This document shows, one piece after another, positions 1 through 5,412 of a stretch of DNA of 8,525 nucleotides. The notes under the pieces are model-generated. The model was not told the DNA's origin and searched no databases. It saw nothing but the letters and a program-made list of their open reading frames with translations. Source of the DNA: Gemmatimonadota bacterium (GTDB lineage Bacteria > Gemmatimonadota > Gemmatimonadetes > Longimicrobiales > Gaopeijiaceae). The stretch covers positions 1 to 8,525 of the forward strand of contig WGEM01000223.1 in NCBI GenBank assembly GCA_015492755.1, in the 5' to 3' direction. Within the stretch, counting starts at the first letter, position 1. Each line of letters starts with the position of its first letter. A program made the position numbers and the translations under genes.

Positions 1-465
1 GAATCGGCCCCGCCACCGGGGACGCTCCTCTTCGCGCAGCAGGAGCAGGAGCTCCAGCTTCTCGGCGAAGAGGGCGTCGTAGTCCTCCAGCCGGTATCCG
101 AAGAGGGGAAAGGACTCGGTGAAGGACCCGCGGCCCGCCATGATCTCGGCACGCCCCCCGGAGATGAGGTCCAGCGTGGCGAAGCGCTGGAAGACGCGCA
201 CCGGGTCATCGGAGCTGAGGATGGTGACGGCGCTGGTGAGGCGGATGCGCTCGGTGCGTGCGGCGCCCGCCGCCAGCGCCACTTCGGGTGCGGAGATGAG
301 GAAGTCGGGGCGATGGTGCTCGCCCAGCCCGAAGACGTCGAGGCCCACCTGGTCCGCCAGCTCCATCTCCTCCAGGAGGTCCCGCATCCGCTCCTCCGAT
401 CCCACGGGCGAGCCGGTGCGGGGATCCAGCCGGACCTCGGCGAAGGTGTAGATACCGATCTCCAT
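1..465 (-). CDS. LLM-class flavin-dependent oxidoreductase (luciferase-like), 5' part only
   Basis: This is the N-terminal 155 residues of a luciferase-like monooxygenase family protein; the gene continues past the left edge (family members are usually about 330-350 residues). The protein opens [15 protein letters not shown], the first strand of the TIM barrel. It carries the family signature GLGEHH at residues 46-51, then a segment ending in [10 protein letters not shown] and a LDLISGGR stretch near residue 100, all typical of bacterial LLM flavoproteins that use reduced FMN or F420. The substrate cannot be read from this. The ATG at 465 is chosen because MEIGIYTF is the usual family start; an in-frame ATG at 477 would add four residues. 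Neither has a clear Shine-Dalgarno sequence. The gene is divergent from the HD-GYP regulator and has no evident link to motility. Family assignment is firm; exact function is unknown. Confidence 0.9.
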   Translation of the reverse strand, partial: MEIGIYTFAEVRLDPRTGSPVGSEERMRDLLEEMELADQVGLDVFGLGEHHRPDFLISAPEVALAAGAARTERIRLTSAVTILSSDDPVRVFQRFATLDLISGGRAEIMAGRGSFTESFPLFGYRLEDYDALFAEKLELLLLLREEERPRWRGRF

Positions 466-514
466 GGTCCGAAACATAGCCGGGTGGGGGCGAATTGGGC
501 TCCCGGGCACTCCC

Positions 515-528
515 CGGCGCCGGCGCCG
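515..528. repeat. 14-base perfect GC palindrome in divergent intergenic region
   Basis: The sequence CGGCGCCGGCGCCG equals its own reverse complement. It lies between the divergent flavoprotein and HD-GYP genes, six bases upstream of the sigma-28-type -35 element at 535. It could be an operator or a cruciform-forming spot, but such strings are common in DNA this rich in GC, so function is only a possibility. Confidence 0.4.
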
Positions 529-534
529 TTCCGG

Positions 535-561
535 TCAAGGGGCCGAGCGAGGGGCCGATCC
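535..561 (+). promoter_or_regulatory. Sigma-28 (FliA)-type promoter for the HD-GYP regulator
   Basis: The -35 element TCAAGGGG (535-542) and -10 element GCCGATCC (554-561) are separated by exactly 11 bases, matching the enterobacterial sigma-28 layout TAAAGTTT-N11-GCCGATAA. The match is 4 of 8 at -35 and 6 of 8 at -10, with the first six bases of the -10 perfect. The same TCAAG-N14-GCCGAT core occurs upstream of flgM in this window, which supports both. Transcription would be expected to start roughly at 567-570, just before the HD-GYP reading frame. Assignment is by motif only. Confidence 0.65.
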
Positions 562-563
562 TC

Positions 564-572
564 AGAGGTGAT
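564..572 (+). promoter_or_regulatory. Ribosome-binding site of the HD-GYP gene
   Basis: AGAGGTGAT contains an eight-base run, GAGGTGAT, complementary to the 3' end of 16S rRNA. The G-rich core lies about eight bases before the ATG at 577, which is why that start is annotated. It overlaps the expected transcription start of the sigma-28-type promoter, so a transcript from that promoter may lack part of this site. Confidence 0.6.
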
Positions 573-576
573 GGCC

Positions 577-1734
577 ATGCTTCCTATTCGAGACCACCCG
601 GGGATGGCCGAGGCCAGAATCCTCGTGGTGGACGACGACGAGCGCGCGCTCAACGCCCTCACCGAGACGCTCCGGAGGGTGGGGTATCCCCGTGTGGATC
701 CCCTGCCCCGGTCCGACGCCGTGGTGGACTGGATCGCGTACTCCCGGCCGGATCTCCTCATCCTGGATCTCCACATGCCGGAGCCCGACGGATTCCAGGT
801 GATGGAACAGGTGAAGGCGCTCCTGCCGCCCGACGAGTACTTTCCCATTCTCGTCATCACGGGAGATCTGGACGATGAGGTGCGCATCAAGGCGCTGGCG
901 GCGGGCGCCAAGGACTTCCTCACCAAACCCTACGAGGTGATGGAGGCGCTCCTGCGGGTGCGCAACCTCCTGGAGACCCGCTACCTCCACATGCAGCTCC
1001 GTACCCAGAATGACCGGCTGGAGGAGGCGGTGCGTGAGCGCACCCGCGAGCTGGCGGACACCCAGGTGGAGATCCTGCAACGGCTGGCGCTGGCGGCGGA
1101 GTACCGCGACGACCAGACGGGTCGCCACGCCCAGCGGGTGGGCGCGCTCAGTGCGCACCTCGCACGGGGTCTGGGCCTGCCCCGGACGGAGGTCCAGGTG
1201 CTGCGCCAGGCGGCGCCGCTCCACGACATCGGCAAGATCGGCATCCCCGACGCCATCCTCCTGAAGCCCACACCCCTCACCGAGGAGGAATTCCGCATCA
1301 TGCGGAGCCACACCGAGATCGGGGCCGACATGCTCTCCAACGGGCGCTTCCCGCTCCTGCGCTGCGCCCGTCTGGTGGCCCACAACCATCACGAGCACTG
1401 GGACGGCCGCGGATATCACGGTCTGGGGGGACCGGAGATCCCTCTTGCGGGGCGCATCGTGGCGGTGGCCGACGCCTTCGACGTCATCACCAGCGAGCGG
1501 CCCTACAAGGCGCCCTCCCCCTTCCGGGTGGCGGTGCAGCGCATCCAGGAGGGCGCCGGCACGCACTTCGACCCCGAGGTGGTGGAGGTCTTCCTGGACG
1601 CGGTGCGCGGCGGCTGGATCGTGGCGGGCGGCGCGTCGGGGTACGGGTGGCGGCTCAGCGACGAGGACTCCGGCGCGGGCGGTGCGGCAGGCGCGGCCAT
1701 GGCCGCCGACGCGGAGCCCGCCCGGCTCTACTGA
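577..1734 (+). CDS. Response regulator with HD-GYP c-di-GMP phosphodiesterase domain
   Basis: This 385-residue RpfG-like protein has an N-terminal CheY-type receiver (about residues 13-130) with acidic pair D19-D20, phospho-acceptor D64 in LILDLHMP, T95 and K117 (TKP). A charged coiled-coil linker follows (137-175), then an HD-GYP domain (about 178-365). Probable metal ligands are H184, H216-D217 ([11 protein letters not shown]), H245, H271/H272 (NHHEHWDG) and D299 (VADAFD). The family hydrolyses cyclic di-GMP; phosphorylation of the receiver presumably controls activity. The GYP signature reads GYH: the proline is missing. The start at 577 has a strong Shine-Dalgarno. An in-frame ATG at 604 ([12 protein letters not shown]) fits the usual receiver start, and codons 578-588 (CTT CCT ATT CGA) look unlike the GC-ending codons that follow, so 604 is a real alternative. 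The gene has a sigma-28-type promoter and converges on the flagellar operon. Confidence 0.94.
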   Translation: MLPIRDHPGMAEARILVVDDDERALNALTETLRRVGYPRVDPLPRSDAVVDWIAYSRPDLLILDLHMPEPDGFQVMEQVKALLPPDEYFPILVITGDLDDEVRIKALAAGAKDFLTKPYEVMEALLRVRNLLETRYLHMQLRTQNDRLEEAVRERTRELADTQVEILQRLALAAEYRDDQTGRHAQRVGALSAHLARGLGLPRTEVQVLRQAAPLHDIGKIGIPDAILLKPTPLTEEEFRIMRSHTEIGADMLSNGRFPLLRCARLVAHNHHEHWDGRGYHGLGGPEIPLAGRIVAVADAFDVITSERPYKAPSPFRVAVQRIQEGAGTHFDPEVVEVFLDAVRGGWIVAGGASGYGWRLSDEDSGAGGAAGAAMAADAEPARLY

Positions 1735-1774
1735 GCCCGGCCCCGGGCGCCGCGCCATCCCTCCGCCGGCGGAG
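1735..1774. terminator. Two small GC hairpins in the convergent gap, possible two-way terminator
   Basis: The 42 bases between the stop of the HD-GYP gene and the stop of the BatD-like gene hold two inverted repeats. GCCCGGCCCCGGGC (1735-1748) can form a 5-bp stem with a 4-base loop, and the perfect palindrome CTCCGCCGGCGGAG (1761-1774) can form another. Neither is followed by a T-run on either strand, so this is not a textbook intrinsic terminator. Its location between converging genes is the main argument. Confidence 0.35.
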
Positions 1775-1776
1775 CC

Positions 1777-3480
1777 TCAACGACCGGTGAGGGGCGCCAC
1801 CTCCAGCACCAGCTCGTCGCTGGCCACCTGGGTGTATCCGCCCAGCCAGGGATCGAAGAAGGGGAAGACCACCGGCCCGATGCGCAGCGGCCCCTCCTCC
1901 CCGGGCGCCACCAGCCACTTGAAGCGCTTCACGCCGCCCACCACCCCGTCCTTCACCTCCAGCCAGGTGCGCGCGCCCAGCGCCCGGAGCCCCGCGCCCC
2001 GGACGGGCCCGGGGTCCGGCGACGACACTGCGGGCAGGTAGCCGGCGCCCGACACCTCCAGCGTGAGCACGGCAGGCTCGCCCCAGGGCACCCGCTCCGG
2101 CTCCAGCCAGGCGAGGAGCCGGTAGCGACCCACGGCGCCCCCCCACCCCGGGGGCGCGTCGGGCGGAAGGGGACGCACCTCCACCGGCACCGAAGGACCC
2201 TCCGCCGCTCCGGCGGCGGGCGCCGCGGCAGGCACCGAGACCACGAGCGTCCCCGGCGCCGAGGGGAAGAAGGCCCGCGCGAAGTTGTGGGCCCGCTCCG
2301 CCCGCCCCTCCACCGCCTGCGCGAAGGGCGCACCGTAGGGGAGGTCCACCGCCCACGCGCCTTCCGCCACCGGATAGGGGAAGACCGCGCCCCCCGCCAG
2401 CGCCGCCAGCGCCTCCGGGGGATAGCGCGCCGTCACCAGCGCGGTGACCTGCTGGCCCACGAAGGCCACATCGGGCGTCACCGCCAGATCCACGCCGAAG
2501 GCACCGTCCGCCGCCCGCCCCCTCCGCTGGTACCGGAAGACCTCGGGCACGAGCTCGTCCCAGTAGGGGTCCTCCTCCGCGTAGGTGGACCAGCGCTCTT
2601 CCGGCGGGAGGGGGCCGAACGCCGGCGAGGCATCGCCGGCCCATGCGGCGGCGGAGGCCCAGTCCACCGGGGGAGCGCCGGGCACGCCCCCCGGCGCCCA
2701 CGGCGCAGCCGCCCACGGTGCCGGCGGAAGCCCGCCGGGCCACGCATAGGGCGGAAGCGGCAGGCCCGGCGCCAGCGCCGACGGTGAGAGGGGCGCGAGA
2801 CCGTATGGCAGCCAGGGCGTCCCTTCACCGGTGAAGGGCTGCCAGAGCGGCGGCGCCCACACGCCACCGCGGCCGTACGAGGTGGGCGGGACGCCCTCCG
2901 GCAGCACCGGCTCGGGCCGCTCGGGACGCGCCGGATGGTCCCTGCGGTGGTCAGGCCGGCGGGCCTGCCGTGCGCCGGGGCTACCCCAGTCGATGGGCGC
3001 TTCCACCGCCTCCACCAGCGGGACGGGCGCCTCCAGCCAGGTCCCGTAGAGCTCCACCATCACCGGAGGCGGCGCGATGAGGCCGGCCACGCGCACGCGC
3101 GCCACCACGTCGCGCTCCAGAACGTGGAGCGGCCGGCCCTCCGGGCCGACGCCGGTGGCGCGCCGTTCACGCTCCTCCGTCACCTCCAGCGCGGGGTGCC
3201 CGGAAAAGAGCACCTGGGTGGGCCAGGCCTCTCCGCGCACCGTGACGGTGTAGGTGACGCTCTGGCCTACGCGCACCCGTTCCGGGCGCACACCCACCGA
3301 GACGGCGCCGGTGTCGGCCGCCGCGCCGTCTGCGGCCCGCTGTCCCGGGCTGGTGGGGTGCGGCGCGCGCCACCCCGCCAAGGACAGCAGAAGTAACGCA
3401 AGGAGCGCCGCACCCGCCCCCCCGCGGGTCGCGGCGCCCCTGGTCACGGTTCGCCGACGATCCACCGGATCCGACGGCAT
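1777..3480 (-). CDS. BatD-like exported protein with beta-sandwich domains
   Basis: This 567-residue protein begins with a basic N-terminus and a hydrophobic stretch AGAALLALLLLSLAG (residues 22-36), a signal peptide or signal anchor, so the rest should be periplasmic. Residues about 55-155 form a beta-rich domain (RVRVGQSVTYTVTVRG). Residues about 205-275 are rich in Pro, Trp and Gly (PPLWQP, PWLPYG, PPAPW). Two more beta-rich domains follow. The C-terminus (RFKWLVAPGEEGPLRIGP, then FFDPW and a Tyr-containing strand) resembles BatD/oxygen-tolerance proteins, which accompany MoxR ATPases and VWA proteins. Unlike most BatD proteins it ends without a C-terminal membrane helix, and no BatA/B or MoxR gene is visible. 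The ATG at 3480 is 16 bases after the cheZ stop; GTG 3483 or ATG 3525 are alternatives. It is probably the last operon gene. Function here is unknown. Confidence 0.62.
   Translation of the reverse strand: MPSDPVDRRRTVTRGAATRGGAGAALLALLLLSLAGWRAPHPTSPGQRAADGAAADTGAVSVGVRPERVRVGQSVTYTVTVRGEAWPTQVLFSGHPALEVTEERERRATGVGPEGRPLHVLERDVVARVRVAGLIAPPPVMVELYGTWLEAPVPLVEAVEAPIDWGSPGARQARRPDHRRDHPARPERPEPVLPEGVPPTSYGRGGVWAPPLWQPFTGEGTPWLPYGLAPLSPSALAPGLPLPPYAWPGGLPPAPWAAAPWAPGGVPGAPPVDWASAAAWAGDASPAFGPLPPEERWSTYAEEDPYWDELVPEVFRYQRRGRAADGAFGVDLAVTPDVAFVGQQVTALVTARYPPEALAALAGGAVFPYPVAEGAWAVDLPYGAPFAQAVEGRAERAHNFARAFFPSAPGTLVVSVPAAAPAAGAAEGPSVPVEVRPLPPDAPPGWGGAVGRYRLLAWLEPERVPWGEPAVLTLEVSGAGYLPAVSSPDPGPVRGAGLRALGARTWLEVKDGVVGGVKRFKWLVAPGEEGPLRIGPVVFPFFDPWLGGYTQVASDELVLEVAPLTGR
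2821..2838. repeat. 18-base perfect palindrome inside the BatD-like gene
   Basis: CCCTTCACCGGTGAAGGG is identical to its reverse complement. It falls in the segment coding for PFTGEG within the Pro/Trp-rich linker. A palindrome this long is unusual by chance in a window of this size, but nothing else marks it as a binding site. Confidence 0.5.
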
Positions 3481-3496
3481 CACCCCGGCGGCAGGC

Positions 3497-4234
3497 TCAT
3501 CCCCCTGGTGGGGTGAAGATCTCATCCGCCAGCGCCTGCCGCGATTCGGCGTCAAAGGTGGAGGCTCCGGGGTCGCACGCACCGGCGTGCTCCACCTCGT
3601 TAGCTCCGGGCGCCGGGGGGACGGCCTCCGGCTCCGCGCGTGTGCGTTCCTCGCCCAGCTCCAGGCCTCGTACATCGAACACCTCCGCCAGGCGCACCAT
3701 CCGCTCTTCGATGTCTCGGAGCACGTTGGAGGCGTAGCCGAGCTGCTGGGAGGTGATGTCCTGGAACTGAAGGAGATTCATGAGCTGGTGGAGTTCCTCG
3801 CGGAGCGCCTCGCGTCGCTCGCGACCGCGGTCCTCCGGTCCGCCGGCTCCGTCGTCCGCGTCCATCTCGTCCAGGAGCGCCAGCGCCCGGTCCAGCCCGT
3901 CCAGCATCCCCGTGGCCGCCATCTCCGTGGCCGACGAAACCTCCGCCAGCTTCTGGTGCGTGCTCTGCAGCCGCTCCATCGCCGCCTGCTCCAGGAGGTC
4001 CCGGCTCCGGCGGAGGCTGTCGATGACGTCCATAATCTCGGCGTAGGTCCGCACCAGGAGCGCGATGAGCTGCCGCAGGCCCACGGGGCGCCCCTGGAGG
4101 CCGTCGATGAGCGCATCCATCTCCGCCAGCGCGTCGGCGTCACGGGCGCCGAACTCCTCCAGCACGCCTTCCACCTGGCGCAGCGTGGCGCGCGTCTCCT
4201 CCAGGCGCTCGGCCGCCGGCCGGTCGGCGTTCAT
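3497..4234 (-). CDS. cheZ: CheZ, CheY-phosphate phosphatase
   Basis: CheZ removes phosphate from CheY-P and so ends the flagellar switch signal. This 245-residue, mostly helical protein shows the family core: a long helix up to about residue 125, a hairpin turn around 126-140, then a helix with LLQFQDITSQQL. D159 and Q163 of FQDITSQ correspond to E. coli D143 and the catalytic Q147 (FQDLTGQ). A flexible Pro/Glu/Ala-rich linker follows (about 195-230). The acidic-hydrophobic tail, with ALADEIF near the end, resembles the CheY-binding peptide of E. coli CheZ (DDLLDSLGF). Length is close to E. coli CheZ (214) with a longer linker. The ATG at 4234 shares one base with the cheY stop (TGATG), indicating translational coupling; a GTG at 4237 is an alternative that adds one residue. 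It is encoded directly after its substrate, CheY. Confidence 0.9.
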   Translation of the reverse strand: MNADRPAAERLEETRATLRQVEGVLEEFGARDADALAEMDALIDGLQGRPVGLRQLIALLVRTYAEIMDVIDSLRRSRDLLEQAAMERLQSTHQKLAEVSSATEMAATGMLDGLDRALALLDEMDADDGAGGPEDRGRERREALREELHQLMNLLQFQDITSQQLGYASNVLRDIEERMVRLAEVFDVRGLELGEERTRAEPEAVPPAPGANEVEHAGACDPGASTFDAESRQALADEIFTPPGG

Positions 4235-4608
4235 CACGACGACCCCGCAGCCGCGAAGACCTGATCGATCTTCTCCTTGAGCACCTGAGGCGTGAACGGC
4301 TTCACCACGTAGTTGTTCACACCGGCCTGCGCCGCCTGGACGATGTCTTCGCGTACGCTGCGCGTGGTGACCATGAGGATGGGGACCTTCTTGCCGTCAT
4401 CCCGTGCCCGGAGTGCGCGCACGAAGTCCAGCCCGCCCATGTTGGGCATGTTCCAGTCGGTGATGACGCATTCGATGGAGGCGTCGAACACCTCCAGCGC
4501 CTCCGCTCCGTCGCTCGCTTCCACGCAGTCCTCGAACCCGATACGCTTCAGCGAATTGACCACGATGCGGCGCATCGTGGCCGAGTCGTCCACGACGAGA
4601 AACTTCAT
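4234..4608 (-). CDS. cheY: CheY, single-domain chemotaxis response regulator
   Basis: This 124-residue stand-alone receiver contains every key CheY residue: acidic pair D7-D8 (LVVDDS), phospho-acceptor D51 in TDWNMP, T81, Y100 (matching E. coli Y106) and K103 in VVKPF. W52 and N53 match E. coli W58 and N59. When phosphorylated by CheA it should bind the flagellar motor switch (FliM) and change rotation. No output domain is present and length is normal. The start has a G-run (GGGGGG, 4614-4619) five bases upstream, and the flgM stop is 15 bases before it. The stop overlaps the cheZ start, so both are made from one transcript. The sigma-28-type promoter upstream of flgM is the nearest visible promoter. 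Confidence 0.94.
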   Translation of the reverse strand: MKFLVVDDSATMRRIVVNSLKRIGFEDCVEASDGAEALEVFDASIECVITDWNMPNMGGLDFVRALRARDDGKKVPILMVTTRSVREDIVQAAQAGVNNYVVKPFTPQVLKEKIDQVFAAAGSS

Positions 4609-4623
4609 GCGTGCCCCCCAGGC

Positions 4624-4932
4624 TCAACGCTCGAAGTCAAGGTCTCCGCTCTCGAGGAGGCGCCTGGCCACCTCGTCCAGCACCGCCGGATCGTCATAGA
4701 AGCCCGCTCGGATCCGCGCGGCCACCTCGTCGAGGTCACCGGCGGGGGCGAGCTCGGCCCCCAGCATGCGGGCCGCCAGACTCCTCCCTTCCGCCGAGAT
4801 CTCGATGCGATCGGCTCGCTCGGGGCGGGCGGCGCCCGCTCCGTCGTCTCGTTCCTTCGCGGCCCCGGCGTCGCGCCCCCCCTTGGGGCCGAACGGCCGG
4901 ATCAGGTCGGAACCGATCTTATGTATGGACAT
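4624..4932 (-). CDS. flgM: FlgM-like anti-sigma-28 factor
   Basis: FlgM binds and blocks sigma-28 (FliA) until the hook-basal body is complete, then is exported through it. This 102-residue protein has the expected size and shape. It has a polar, glycine- and charge-rich, probably disordered N-terminus (about 1-42), then DRIEISAEGRSLAARM, then two predicted helices (LDEVAARIRAGFYDD and PAVLDEVARRLLES) that resemble the sigma-binding C-terminal half of FlgM. The ATG at 4932 has a near-perfect Shine-Dalgarno, AAGGAGG, five bases upstream. A sigma-28-type promoter sits just before it, so the gene would be under the factor it inhibits, the classic negative feedback loop. It lies between export-chaperone genes and cheY. 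Sequence identity in this family is low, so the call rests on pattern, length and context. Confidence 0.78.
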   Translation of the reverse strand: MSIHKIGSDLIRPFGPKGGRDAGAAKERDDGAGAARPERADRIEISAEGRSLAARMLGAELAPAGDLDEVAARIRAGFYDDPAVLDEVARRLLESGDLDFER

Positions 4933-4937
4933 ACTGC

Positions 4938-4944
4938 CCTCCTT
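4938..4944 (-). promoter_or_regulatory. Ribosome-binding site of flgM
   Basis: AAGGAGG on the minus strand, five bases before the ATG at 4932, is the strongest Shine-Dalgarno of the window and fixes the flgM start. Given the promoter at 4955-4981, the untranslated leader would be only about 15 bases, with this site almost at its 5' end. Confidence 0.85.
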
Positions 4945-4954
4945 CTCCCTTCAA

Positions 4955-4981
4955 GCATCGGCCGCCGGCTCGGAGACTTGA
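4955..4981 (-). promoter_or_regulatory. Sigma-28 (FliA)-type promoter for flgM-cheY-cheZ
   Basis: Reading the minus strand, TCAAGTCT (4981-4974) is followed after exactly 11 bases by GCCGATGC (4962-4955). Against TAAAGTTT-N11-GCCGATAA this is 12 of 16 matches with perfect spacing. It lies in the 69-base gap between the stop of the FliT-like gene and the flgM start, the only real intergenic gap in the operon. Transcription should begin near 4946-4948. It allows flgM, cheY, cheZ and the BatD-like gene to be transcribed separately from fliD-fliS. Confidence 0.77.
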
Positions 4982-5001
4982 GCGGCTCCCCGGCTCAGGC
5001 C

Positions 5002-5412
5002 TCACGAACGCACGTCCAGCTTCGAGGGCCCCGCCGGCGGCGTTCCTTCTCCCCTGACGTACCGCCGGGCCTGCGGCCCGCGGCGCCGGATATCGCGCAC
5101 GTCGGACGCAGCGGCTGCCCGCATCTCGCGAAGCCGTTCCCGGATCCGCACGCCGCGTTCCAGCGCCGCTTCCAGGACCGCCCGGGCCTCGGCTTTCTCG
5201 GCAGAGCTGAGTTCGCCGGAGTCGTCCACCGGATCGGTCTCACTCCGGAGCCGCTCCGCTTCGTCCGCCAGCCACCGAAAGCGCTCCAGGTCGCCGCCGT
5301 CCAGCGCCTCCTCCTGCGCCTCCAGCAGGAGACCGTAGCGGCGGTAGCGCTCCAGCCGGGCGCGGGTGAGGACGGCACCGGCGGTGCCCAGGTACGTGCC
5401 GCCGCGCGTCAT
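5002..5412 (-). CDS. Small helical FliT/FlgN-like flagellar export chaperone (tentative)
   Basis: This 136-residue protein, predicted to be almost entirely alpha-helical, sits directly after fliS, the place of fliT in fliD-fliS-fliT operons. After a short leader it has an amphipathic helix (RARLERYRRYGLLLEAQEEAL), then GDLERFRWLADEAERL, an acidic loop, a third helix with LERGVRIRERLREM and a basic tail (DIRRRGPQARRYV). This helix-turn pattern is seen in FliT and FlgN chaperones, which hold FliD or hook-associated proteins for export. Sequence alone does not decide between the two. The ATG at 5412 overlaps the fliS stop (ATGA) and has GGAGAGGG upstream, implying coupling; a longer frame exists upstream but would overlap fliS by 61 bases. 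The last about 20 residues, rich in Gly, Pro and Ser, look disordered. Confidence 0.6.
   Translation of the reverse strand: MTRGGTYLGTAGAVLTRARLERYRRYGLLLEAQEEALDGGDLERFRWLADEAERLRSETDPVDDSGELSSAEKAEARAVLEAALERGVRIRERLREMRAAAASDVRDIRRRGPQARRYVRGEGTPPAGPSKLDVRS

Noticed and set aside
533..538. TTGACC on the minus strand as a -35 box for the flavoprotein gene
   Set aside because: No TATAAT-like -10 is found 16-18 bases downstream; the bases are part of the plus-strand sigma-28 -35 element.
313..576. Upstream extension of the HD-GYP frame to an ATG at 313
   Set aside because: It would run antisense through the flavoprotein gene and across the promoter; the extra residues match nothing and the receiver domain begins after 600.
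562..1758. Long open frame on the minus strand opposite the HD-GYP gene (398 codons)
   Set aside because: It is antisense to a gene with complete receiver and HD-GYP motifs; its product is rich in Arg, Gly, His and Val with no recognisable domain, as expected from GC-rich shadow frames.
1655..2743. Second minus-strand frame of 362 codons overlapping the BatD-like gene
   Set aside because: The product is mostly Gly, Arg and Ala with no domain pattern. The alternative frame gives a signal peptide, beta-strand patterns and a BatD-like C-terminus over the whole length.
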